Shown here piece by piece: positions 1 to 8,338 of a DNA stretch of 64,000 nt. The stretch spans positions 1,704,800 through 1,768,799 of the forward strand of contig NZ_CP061703.1 in assembly GCF_014764305.1 (NCBI RefSeq), written 5' to 3'. The translations under genes were made by a program, and so were the position numbers. The notes beneath the pieces were generated by a model that was given only the letters and a program-made list of their open reading frames with translations, was not told where the DNA came from and made no database searches. The stretch's first letter is position 1. Each line of letters opens with the position of its first letter. The DNA is from Mesoflavibacter profundi. GTDB taxonomy: Bacteria; Bacteroidota; Bacteroidia; Flavobacteriales; Flavobacteriaceae.

Positions 1-3000
1 TTAGAAGATGCTAGTTTTGTACCAACAGCGACGTGTGATGGTGCGACAGTAACAATAACAGGCGATACCGGTGGTACATTTGTATTAAATCCAGATCCAG
101 GATCACCAATAACAATAGATTCAGTAACGGGAACAGTAACAGGTGGAACTTATGGTGATACCTATACAATAGAATATACTACAGGCGGACCATGTCCAGA
201 AGTAAGTGCACAAAATGTAACAGTATTAGCGCAAGACGATCCAAGTTTTACAATGGTGCCAAACTGTGATGGAGGAACAGTAGATAGTGTAGCAATGCCA
301 GGCGGAACCTATACGTTTAATCCACCAGCACCATCAGGAGATACAGTACAGATAGATGCAAGTACAGGAGCAGTGACTATGGCCACACCAGGTACAAGTT
401 ATACGGTAGAGTATACAACAGCCACGCAATGTCCAGCAACCAGTACATTTGTATTAAATGTATTACCTGCAGATAATTCAAGTTTTAATTTAGACCCAAC
501 CTGTGATGGTGCAACAGCGACAGTAACAGGATTATCAGGCGGAACATTTGTGTTAACCACAACAGGAGCGACAATAGATGCAGCAACCGGAACAGTAACA
601 GGAGCTTTACCAGGTTCAGTACATACTGTAGAATATACAACAAACGGACCATGTCCAACAACAACAACTCAAAATGTAACAGTACATCCAGAGGTAATAG
701 CAATAGATCCAACACCATTAGAAGTTTGTGATGATAACACACCAGATGGAATTACACAAATAGACTTAACATTAAAAGATACTGAAGTTACAGGCGGAGT
801 AGCCTCATATGTTGCGAGTTATTATTTAACATTAACCGATGCAGAAACAGCAACAAATCCATTACCAATTCCGTATACAAATCTAACTAACCCACAATTA
901 ATTTATGTAAGGGTAGAAGATGCAAATACAACGTGTTATGACACAACAACACTGGAATTACAGGTAGAGCAAGCACCAACCGCTTTTACCCCAACACCAT
1001 TAGAGTATTGTGATCCAGACAGTGATGGTTTTGGTGAGTTTATGTTAACAGATGCAGATGGGCAAATAACAGGAGGCGCAGCAGGATTGGTAGTAACCTA
1101 TCATGAGACGATGAGTGATGCAGAGAATAATGTAAATGCATTAACAAGTCCATATGATAATATAGTAGTAAACACACAAACTATTTATGTGCGTGTAGAG
1201 AGTCAAACTATAGTAACCGATTGTGCTAGCTACGTAGATTTACAATTAATAGTAAACCCAACACCTCAAATAGATATTACACCAACAGCATTAGAGGAGT
1301 GTGATGATGACACAGATGGGTTAGTAGCATTTGATTTAATACAATCTAATGATGAGATATTAAACTTATTGGATTCAGATTCTAGTAACGATATAAATCC
1401 ATCCGATGTGACCATAAGCTATTATCAAACACAAGCAGATGCACAAACACCATCAAATGCAATAGCAACACCATCAAACTACACCAACACAACACCAAAT
1501 ATGGAAACCATTTGGGTTCGTGTAGAGTATAATGCAACAGGATGTTATAAACTTACAGAGTTAGATCTAATTGTAAATCCATTGCCAGTATTGGTGCAAC
1601 CAGATCAATTAAATTTATGTGATTATAATAATCCAGGTGATGAGCAAGAAGCATTTACGTTGGAAGACGCAAATGCACAAATATTAAACGGTCAAACCGG
1701 AATTACCTTAACGTATTATGACACTCAGTTAGGTGCAGATACAGCAGATGCTACAGCACAAATATTTAGTCCATATACCAATGGACCAAATCCGCAAACG
1801 GTATATGTAAGAGCAGAAGATAATACTACAGGTTGTGTTAATACAATCACATTAGATTTAAGAGTTAATCCATTACCATCACCAGTAGCGCCATCGCCAT
1901 TAGTAGCATGTGATGAAGATAATGATGGGATTTATTCAGGATTTGATTTAGACAGTCAAACAGCAGGAATTATAAATAACGAGCCAAACATAGTTTTAAG
2001 CTATCATGAGACCCAAGCAGATGCAGAAAATGGACAAAATACATTAAGTAGTCCTTATGAAAATATAGTAGAAAATGTTCAAACCATTTATATAAGAGCA
2101 GAGAATACGTTAACGGGATGTTATACGATAGTAACAATGGATTTAGTTGTAGAGCCATCACCAGAAGTTCCAGTAAATATACCAGATTATATTATATGTG
2201 ATGATGATAACGACGGTTACAATCAATTTGATTTTGTAACAGTAATGACGCCACAAATCTTAGGGACACAAGATCCATTAGATTTCACATTAACATATCA
2301 TACCACACAAGCAGGAGCAGATACAGGTAATATGCCAATTGTTAATCCAGGAAATTATACGAATCAAAATAACCCTCAAACCATATATGTGCGATTAGAA
2401 AGCAATGTTAATGGTTGTGTGACTACAGGTGAATTTGAGATTAGAGTAGAGTTTCCACCAGTACTAGTTCAACCAACACCATTAGAGATTTGTGATGAGT
2501 TAGACGCAGTATATTATGAGAATAATGATGGTTATGCGGTATTTGATTTAACGGTAAAAAATGATGAGATAACGGGAGCAACAGCAAGTTGGACAGTTAG
2601 TTATTATGAAACATCATCAGACGCACAAACCGGAGTTAATGCAATACCAGATCCAACAATGTATCAAAATACAGCATCAGGAGCGCAAACGGTATATGTA
2701 AGAGTTGTAGATTCAGATACAGGATGTTTCTCTTTAACCACATTAACCATTCGTGTGTTACCAAATCCAACACCAAATCAAAATCCAACAGATTTAGAGT
2801 TGTGTGACGATACTAATATAGTAGGTCCAAATGATTTGATAGAGATGTTTGATTTAACGACTTATGAAAACGTAACATTAAATGGCGAGCCAAATGTAAC
2901 AGCAAGTTATTATACCGATTTAGATGATGCGTTAATGGGAGTAAACCCAATAGTAGCCCCAACAATGCATACCAATGAAGATCCAGCTAATCCAGGAACC

Positions 3001-4491
3001 GCTATAAACCCTCAAACTATTTATATGAGAGTTACAAAAGGCGGTACAGGATGCTTTACTTTGGTAAACTTTGATATTACAGTAAACCCATTACCAGAGG
3101 TAAGTCCAATAGAGGATTATATTATATGCGAATTAAACACAGATGAAGTAGCAGGATTTGATTTAGAAAGTAAAACAGATGAGATACTAAATGGTCAAGA
3201 TGCGACAGTATTTACAGTAACCTATCACGAGAGTCAATCTGATGCAGATTCAGGAATAAACGCATTAGTAAGTCCATATTTTAACATCACAAATCCTCAA
3301 GAGATTTATGTCAACATAACCAATACAATAACAGGATGTGATGTAACAACAATGTTTAATATAGAAGTTAATGAAGCAGCGCAAGCTAATCAATCAATGC
3401 CAATCTATTATGAATGTGATGATAATATAGAGTTTGATGGAGATCCAACAGATGATCAAGCACAGTTTGATTTAACCACGCAAAATGCAGATGTATTAAT
3501 GGGTCAAGATCCAACTAATTATACAGTAACTTACTATGATAATTTACAAGATGCAGAAGCAGGAACAAACCCAATACCAACAGTGTATGAAAACACATCT
3601 AATCCACAAATAATTTACGTAAGAGTAGATAATGACACAATGGAAGACGATGGAACAGGAACTATGGTAGATAGCTCTGTATGTTACGAAGTAGCAGAAA
3701 TAACATTGTCAGTAAATCCATTACCAGTAGTAGATTTAGAGGCTAATTATCTATTATGTGTAAATACAAATGGAACAGAAGTAATCAATCCATTAGTGAT
3801 AGAAACAGGTTTAAACCCATCAGACTACACGTTTGAATGGACCTTAAACGGAACAGTAGTAGGAACAGGCAGCAGTATAGCACCAATCCAAGGAGGAAAC
3901 TATACAGTAACCATAGAAGACAACGTAACAGGATGTATAAGTACCGATAATACAATCGTAGAAGAAAGTGCGCCGCCAAGTATACAAGCCGATGTAGTAA
4001 CGCCAGCGTTTGCAGATGAGCATAGTATACAAGTAACAGCAACAGGAACAGGAATATCAGAATATGAATTCCAATTAGATGGCGGTTCGTGGTATACAAA
4101 CACACCAAATGATAACACGTATCTATTTAACGATGTAAGCGGAGGCGAACATACAATAACGGTAAGAGATATAAATGGTTGTGGCGAGTCAAGTATAACA
4201 GTAATGGTAATGGATTACCCACATTATTTCACACCAAATGGCGATGGTTATAATGAGACATGGCAGATTTACGGAATAAGCGATCAGCCAGATGCAGTCA
4301 TCTATATATTTGATAGGTATGGGAAATTAATAAAGCAATTAAGTCCAATGGGCGAAGGATGGGATGGAACTTATAATGGTAATCCATTACCAACAAGTGA
4401 CTATTGGTTTACGGTAGAGTATAGAGAACCAGGCGCATCACAAGAGACAGCGAAGAAGCAATTTAGAGCACACTTTACATTAAAACGATAA
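1..4491 (+). CDS. Giant secreted repeat adhesin with T9SS sorting domain (3' part)
   Basis: The frame is open from base 1, so the start lies outside; 1496 residues are visible. Residues 1 to about 235 hold three repeats of 75-80 residues, each with a CDGA-type motif and a VEYTT...CP end. About 240 to 1225 hold ten repeats of roughly 95-110 residues: each opens with an acidic Cys motif (for example CDDDNDGYNQFDF), continues with a YHET..DA stretch and closes with QTIYVRVE....GC. The last 90 residues (YFTPNGDGYNETW, then IFDRYGKLIKQL) match the gliding-motility-associated C-terminal domain that directs type IX secretion (type B signal). It is therefore probably an outer-surface adhesin. The acidic motifs could bind calcium and the paired Cys could form disulfides; both are inference. 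Codon use is strongly A-ending (aca, cca, gga). No frameshift is seen. Confidence 0.9.
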   Translation, partial: LEDASFVPTATCDGATVTITGDTGGTFVLNPDPGSPITIDSVTGTVTGGTYGDTYTIEYTTGGPCPEVSAQNVTVLAQDDPSFTMVPNCDGGTVDSVAMPGGTYTFNPPAPSGDTVQIDASTGAVTMATPGTSYTVEYTTATQCPATSTFVLNVLPADNSSFNLDPTCDGATATVTGLSGGTFVLTTTGATIDAATGTVTGALPGSVHTVEYTTNGPCPTTTTQNVTVHPEVIAIDPTPLEVCDDNTPDGITQIDLTLKDTEVTGGVASYVASYYLTLTDAETATNPLPIPYTNLTNPQLIYVRVEDANTTCYDTTTLELQVEQAPTAFTPTPLEYCDPDSDGFGEFMLTDADGQITGGAAGLVVTYHETMSDAENNVNALTSPYDNIVVNTQTIYVRVESQTIVTDCASYVDLQLIVNPTPQIDITPTALEECDDDTDGLVAFDLIQSNDEILNLLDSDSSNDINPSDVTISYYQTQADAQTPSNAIATPSNYTNTTPNMETIWVRVEYNATGCYKLTELDLIVNPLPVLVQPDQLNLCDYNNPGDEQEAFTLEDANAQILNGQTGITLTYYDTQLGADTADATAQIFSPYTNGPNPQTVYVRAEDNTTGCVNTITLDLRVNPLPSPVAPSPLVACDEDNDGIYSGFDLDSQTAGIINNEPNIVLSYHETQADAENGQNTLSSPYENIVENVQTIYIRAENTLTGCYTIVTMDLVVEPSPEVPVNIPDYIICDDDNDGYNQFDFVTVMTPQILGTQDPLDFTLTYHTTQAGADTGNMPIVNPGNYTNQNNPQTIYVRLESNVNGCVTTGEFEIRVEFPPVLVQPTPLEICDELDAVYYENNDGYAVFDLTVKNDEITGATASWTVSYYETSSDAQTGVNAIPDPTMYQNTASGAQTVYVRVVDSDTGCFSLTTLTIRVLPNPTPNQNPTDLELCDDTNIVGPNDLIEMFDLTTYENVTLNGEPNVTASYYTDLDDALMGVNPIVAPTMHTNEDPANPGTAINPQTIYMRVTKGGTGCFTLVNFDITVNPLPEVSPIEDYIICELNTDEVAGFDLESKTDEILNGQDATVFTVTYHESQSDADSGINALVSPYFNITNPQEIYVNITNTITGCDVTTMFNIEVNEAAQANQSMPIYYECDDNIEFDGDPTDDQAQFDLTTQNADVLMGQDPTNYTVTYYDNLQDAEAGTNPIPTVYENTSNPQIIYVRVDNDTMEDDGTGTMVDSSVCYEVAEITLSVNPLPVVDLEANYLLCVNTNGTEVINPLVIETGLNPSDYTFEWTLNGTVVGTGSSIAPIQGGNYTVTIEDNVTGCISTDNTIVEESAPPSIQADVVTPAFADEHSIQVTATGTGISEYEFQLDGGSWYTNTPNDNTYLFNDVSGGEHTITVRDINGCGESSITVMVMDYPHYFTPNGDGYNETWQIYGISDQPDAVIYIFDRYGKLIKQLSPMGEGWDGTYNGNPLPTSDYWFTVEYREPGASQETAKKQFRAHFTLKR

Positions 4492-4531
4492 TAGGGAATA
4501 CAACTAAGAATAAACAAACCACAAACAAAAG

Positions 4532-4563
4532 AAAAAGCCTGAACGAAAAGTTCAGGCTTTTTT
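4532..4563. terminator. Bidirectional terminator between adhesin and dodecin
   Basis: A perfect 13-bp stem (4532-4544 with 4550-4562) around a GAAAA loop has an A-run on one side and a T-run on the other, so it can end transcription of the adhesin and of the convergent dodecin gene. Confidence 0.85.
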
Positions 4564-4589
4564 AATATTCAATAAAAAGAAAAGAAAGA

Positions 4590-4790
4590 TTACTTTACTT
4601 CAAAAGTTAATTTAAGATTAACTCTAAACTCAATAACCTCGTCGTCTTTTACTATTGCGCTTTGGTCTTGTACGTAAACAGATTTAATGTTTTTAACGCT
4701 TTTTGCTGCTTGTTTTACAGCTTTTTTAGTTGCATCTTCCCAACTTTTATCAGAATTTGATAATACCTCGATTACTTTTAATACTGCCAT
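4590..4790 (-). CDS. Dodecin family protein
   Basis: A 66-residue protein with the dodecin beta-alpha-beta-beta pattern: KVIEVLSNSDKSWEDA, an amphipathic helix of Lys and Ala, then EFRVNLKLTFEV. Dodecins form hollow dodecamers that usually store or buffer flavin. In flavin-binding dodecins a Trp (LDWFEV motif) stacks on the flavin; here the aligned residue is Ser37 (IKSVYV), and the only Trp is W17 in the SWEDA motif. That pattern resembles the Trp-less dodecin branch (mycobacterial SecE2/Rv0379, reported as a calcium dodecin). Flavin binding should therefore not be assumed. It faces the adhesin gene tail to tail and has about 110 bases between it and the Nfu gene upstream on the same strand. 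Confidence 0.88.
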   Translation of the reverse strand: MAVLKVIEVLSNSDKSWEDATKKAVKQAAKSVKNIKSVYVQDQSAIVKDDEVIEFRVNLKLTFEVK

Positions 4791-4900
4791 AATAATTTGT
4801 TTTTTTGTTAATTACTTAAAGTTACAATTATTATTTTAGTAATGATTATTTAAACGGTTATAATAAAAAGTATAGATGAAACGTAAAAAAAATCGATAAT

Positions 4901-5803
4901 TTACCCGTTTATAGCTTCTACAGTATTAACCTTACCAGGTAACATTTCTTTAAGCATATTTTCAATTCCATTTTTTAATGTAAAAGTAGAAGATGGACAA
5001 CCACTACATGCACCTTGTAATATTACTTTTACAATTTGAGAGTTTTCATCGTAAGATTGAAATTGGATGTTTCCTCCATCACTTGCAACAGCTGGTTTTA
5101 CATACTGTTCTAGAATATTAATAATTTCTTTAGATGTGTTATCTAAGCTTTCAAAATGAGCTTCAACTTTTTCGGCAGATTTTTCAATTACTTCTGGAGC
5201 ATCTGGATTTACAATTTCTTTACCGTTTTCTATGTAATTTTTTATAAAATCTCTTAATTCCATAGATACGTCATTCCACTCAGCGATATCATATTTAGTG
5301 ATAGAAATATAGTTTTCATCAAAGAATACACTTTTTACAAATGGAAAATGAAACAAGGAAGTAGCAAGAGGTGATGTTTTTGCTTTTTCAATAGAGTCAT
5401 ATTCGTAAGTAGCTGTTACTAATTTTTTATTGGCTACAAACTTAAGCGCAGATGGATTAGGCGTACTTTCTGTATAAACTGTAACAGGTACTTTTTTTGT
5501 TGTAGCATGTTCTTCTACAATAATTCCTCCTGTATTAAGGTAGTTTTCTATTTGATCTGCAACTTCTTGTTTTACATCATTCCACTCTACAATATTATAG
5601 CGTTCTATAGCAATAAAATTGCTAGAAATGTATACTTTTTTTACAAATGGAAGGAAAAATAATTGTTGTGCTAAAGGCGATTCTTTAGCTTCGTCTATGT
5701 TATTATATTCAAAATTTTGATGTTTGGTGATAAATTGGTTTACATCAAATTTTAATATTGTAGGATTATTAGTTTCTTGTATTGTGATTTTATAGTTACT
5801 CAT
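4901..5803 (-). CDS. Nfu-type iron-sulfur carrier with duplicated N-domain
   Basis: A 300-residue protein. Two Nfu N-terminal domains lie in tandem (about 5-95 and 105-195); they share the pattern NNPTILKF / PNPSALKF, a PFVKKVYI / PFVKSVFF strand and an EWNDV end. The C-terminal NifU domain (about 210-300) carries the cluster-binding C266-SG-C269 in GACSGCPSS. Nfu proteins accept Fe-S clusters from the assembly scaffold and hand them to target enzymes in the cytoplasm. Canonical bacterial Nfu has one N-domain or none; the doubled form is, to my knowledge, usual in Flavobacteria. A possible -7 element (TATTTTTG on the minus strand) sits at 5820-5827, about 15 bases before the ATG, without a clear -33 partner. 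Confidence 0.9.
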   Translation of the reverse strand: MSNYKITIQETNNPTILKFDVNQFITKHQNFEYNNIDEAKESPLAQQLFFLPFVKKVYISSNFIAIERYNIVEWNDVKQEVADQIENYLNTGGIIVEEHATTKKVPVTVYTESTPNPSALKFVANKKLVTATYEYDSIEKAKTSPLATSLFHFPFVKSVFFDENYISITKYDIAEWNDVSMELRDFIKNYIENGKEIVNPDAPEVIEKSAEKVEAHFESLDNTSKEIINILEQYVKPAVASDGGNIQFQSYDENSQIVKVILQGACSGCPSSTFTLKNGIENMLKEMLPGKVNTVEAING

Positions 5804-6060
5804 TAAGCTAAATTTTTTACAAAAATACTAAAAGAATAACAGAGATATCTATATATTTGAAGATTATACAAAGGTTTTTATTTGCTTAAGTAATTAGCTA
5901 TTGTAAAATCAATTTTATATTTAAACCTTTAACTTTTTTCGGTAAATTAATACGTTCTAAATTTATATATTTACAATCGTAATAATTTTTTAGAGAAAAG
6001 AAAGTTATATTTTTATAGCTTACACAATTACAGACTATCGACCTCGAGAAATAAGAGATT

Positions 6061-7077
6061 ATGAAATTAAAAAACATTCTATTTTTTGCTGTTGCAACAC
6101 TATTTAGTTTACAGCTAGTAAAAGCACAAGAAGGCTTACCAATTTATTCAGATTATTTAACAGATAATTATTATTTAATTCATCCTTCTATGGCTGGTGC
6201 AGCAAACTGTGCAAAAGTAAGAGTTACAGGAAGACAACAATGGTTTGGAGATGATGATGCGCCAAGATTAATTACTGCTAGTGTTAATGGAAGAATAGGA
6301 GATTCGCCTTCAGGAATTGGTGCAATTGTATATTCTGATAGAAATGGATTTCATTCTCAAACAGGAGCTTATTTTACTTATGCACACCATTTAATGTTTT
6401 CTAGAAGTACTGCAGATTTAAACCAGTTATCTTTTGGATTAAGTATAGGAGCTATACAATATAAGTTAGATGAAACTAGCTTTTTAGCCGATGGTCCAGA
6501 TCCTATTATTGGAGGTATAGAACAATCTGCAACAGAATTTAATGTAGATTTTGGTTTTTCTTATAATCTATATGATTTTTATGCGCATGCAACCGTAAAA
6601 AACTTATTAAAAAACGACGGTGTAAATTTTAATAACAATCCAGGAAATTTAAACTTTAATAATTTAAGAACGTATTTAGTGTCTGTAGGTAATACCTTTG
6701 GAAGTTACGGTAGTGAATGGAGTTTTGAACCTTCTGCAATGTTTATGTATAGAGATGCAACAGAAGAAGCATCTTTTGATGTAAATTTAAAGGTTTATAA
6801 AGAAATGGATTTTGGTAAAGTTTGGGGCGGATTATCTTATAGACGTTCTTTAGATGGTGCAGAGTATTTAGATGGTCAGTCTGTTAGTAGCCAAAAATTA
6901 CAGTACATTACTCCTTTATTAGGTGTTAATGTTAAAGATTTTATGTTTGCGTATTCTTACAACTACCAAGCGAATGATATTGTTTATAATAGTGGTGGTT
7001 TTCATCAAATAACATTAGGATTTAATTTTAATTGTGGTAGAGCAGCTTATAGTTGTAATTGTCCTGCAGTTAACTAA
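6061..7077 (+). CDS. PorP/SprF family type IX secretion protein
   Basis: A 338-residue outer-membrane protein. A signal peptide ends about residue 22 (LVKA|QE) and is followed by the family hallmark: a YSDYL start, then HPSMAGA, then a beta-barrel of alternating strands ending in a Cys-rich tail (FNCGRAAYSCNCPAVN). PorP/SprF proteins act with the type IX secretion system and help export or surface attachment of large adhesins such as SprB. The repeat adhesin 1.5 kb upstream is a plausible client; the two oppositely oriented genes between them weaken a strict operon argument. The roughly 255 bases upstream are AT-rich. A weak -7-like TATATTTA lies at 5966-5973 and TATATTTG at 5852-5859, neither with a convincing -33. 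Confidence 0.9.
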   Translation: MKLKNILFFAVATLFSLQLVKAQEGLPIYSDYLTDNYYLIHPSMAGAANCAKVRVTGRQQWFGDDDAPRLITASVNGRIGDSPSGIGAIVYSDRNGFHSQTGAYFTYAHHLMFSRSTADLNQLSFGLSIGAIQYKLDETSFLADGPDPIIGGIEQSATEFNVDFGFSYNLYDFYAHATVKNLLKNDGVNFNNNPGNLNFNNLRTYLVSVGNTFGSYGSEWSFEPSAMFMYRDATEEASFDVNLKVYKEMDFGKVWGGLSYRRSLDGAEYLDGQSVSSQKLQYITPLLGVNVKDFMFAYSYNYQANDIVYNSGGFHQITLGFNFNCGRAAYSCNCPAVN

Positions 7078-7085
7078 AATATAAT

Positions 7086-7136
7086 ACTAATTAAAAAAAA
7101 AGCCTTGAGATGTCTCAAGGCTTTTTTTTAATTAGT
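7086..7136. terminator. Long near-perfect palindrome, convergent terminator
   Basis: An inverted repeat about 25 bp per arm: ACTAATT, an A-run, GCCTTGAGA, then TCTCAAGGC, a T-run and AATTAGT. The core GC stem plus T-run ends transcription in both directions. The TAA stop of the minus-strand gene (7128-7130) lies within the right arm. Confidence 0.85.
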
Positions 7137-8135
7137 ATTTAGCTCTTTAATGTCTACATTACCGTTTGGCGAAATCACATAATATTTATGTTTGGTTTCT
7201 GTTTTGGTAATTGGTTCAGGAGTATTTTCTTTTGGTTTAGGAGAAAAATTAATTTTAATCTCCATTCCTACTTGTATAACAGGTTCTAGAATAGCAGAGT
7301 TTATAACTATGTCGTAGTTGTGATAGGGTAAAGGTTGATAGTAATAGGATGTTTGTTTTTTTACACTAGTAATACCTTTACTTTGATTTATTGCTTCAAA
7401 AGAAATACTATTAAAAGCCTGATAACTTTGATAAAAATCTTTTGGGAAGTAGCAATATTTTTGATCTGCCATCATCGCATTATAGTTGTTTAAATTAAAA
7501 CCTAAAGCATTGTAGTAATCTTTTTTGTCTTTAATTAAGGCAAGTAATTTAGATTGTAAATTACTATAAACTTCTGCAATATTATCAATAAAATAATCAA
7601 CCTTTACTAAATTATAAACTTCATTATTTGCGCATGCAGAAAGGATTTTTTCAAATTGATTAGCTTCAGTAAATTGGATATGTATGTTTTGTTGTAATTC
7701 AAAACCTTTAGGAACTTCGGTATAAGATTTACTAAACAACTTTTTAGTAACTTCAACTTCATACACTGGAACAAAGGATATGACGTCTATCACAATTGAC
7801 TTTTCAGAAATACCTATATTTAATAATGCTTTTTTAATTGCGTCTATTTTATTCTGTATTAAATTCTTTGTGATTTCGGCAGTTTCACCTATTTGGGATA
7901 CATTAAAAATCGCAGTATAACTACTAGCTTTTACATTTTGTAAAGCTCTTACATCAATAGTAATAGTGCTATTTGGGTTTAAAGTAGACATATTATGTTT
8001 AGGCATATGTCCATATACAATAGCGTTTCCCGAAATGTTTTGTCTAGAAATAGACGCGTCGTAATTACCCTTATGTTGGCTAATAAGGGTAACATAACTA
8101 AATAGTAATGCAAGAGTTAGGATAAGTTTTTTCAT
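7128..8135 (-). CDS. SIMPL (DUF541) domain envelope protein
   Basis: An open frame extends to 8183, but the ATG at 8135 is preferred because it places a clean signal peptide (MKKLILTLALLFSYVTLISQ) at the N-terminus; this gives 335 residues. The body shows SIMPL/BP26-like features: a strand with ASSYTAIFNVSQIGET, a helix of repeated Lys and Ile (NLIQNKIDAIKKAL), an EKSI-containing segment and a QQNIHIQF strand. SIMPL proteins are periplasmic or outer-membrane proteins of poorly known function; some oligomerise into channels. The C-terminal 60 residues are rich in Pro, Lys and Thr. It stands alone, divergent from the sensor kinase. The family call is by pattern, not by search. Confidence 0.65.
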   Translation of the reverse strand: MKKLILTLALLFSYVTLISQHKGNYDASISRQNISGNAIVYGHMPKHNMSTLNPNSTITIDVRALQNVKASSYTAIFNVSQIGETAEITKNLIQNKIDAIKKALLNIGISEKSIVIDVISFVPVYEVEVTKKLFSKSYTEVPKGFELQQNIHIQFTEANQFEKILSACANNEVYNLVKVDYFIDNIAEVYSNLQSKLLALIKDKKDYYNALGFNLNNYNAMMADQKYCYFPKDFYQSYQAFNSISFEAINQSKGITSVKKQTSYYYQPLPYHNYDIVINSAILEPVIQVGMEIKINFSPKPKENTPEPITKTETKHKYYVISPNGNVDIKELNTN

Positions 8136-8338
8136 CTTTAAGTATTTAAATTTATGTAAACCTAAAAGCAACTTTTTTATCACTAAAGGTAAATTGAGTG
8201 AGTCATTATTAGTAATTAGTAAAAGGGTTATTTAGCTTAGTTAACAGGTGTATTTTGGTTGTTTTTGGTTTGTTTTAAGCGATAATTGATTTTATTAAAT
8301 GCATTAAAACAATTAGCTTTATACATTATATTTTTTAA

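Noticed and set aside
3785-4108. Minus-strand open frame inside the adhesin gene
   Set aside because: Its Leu/Tyr-rich translation follows from the A-ending codons of the real gene on the other strand; there is no start context or family resemblance.
1-4491. Tandem repeats that could look like a satellite or CRISPR-like array
   Set aside because: They are in frame within one coding sequence, vary in length and sequence, and lack constant spacers.
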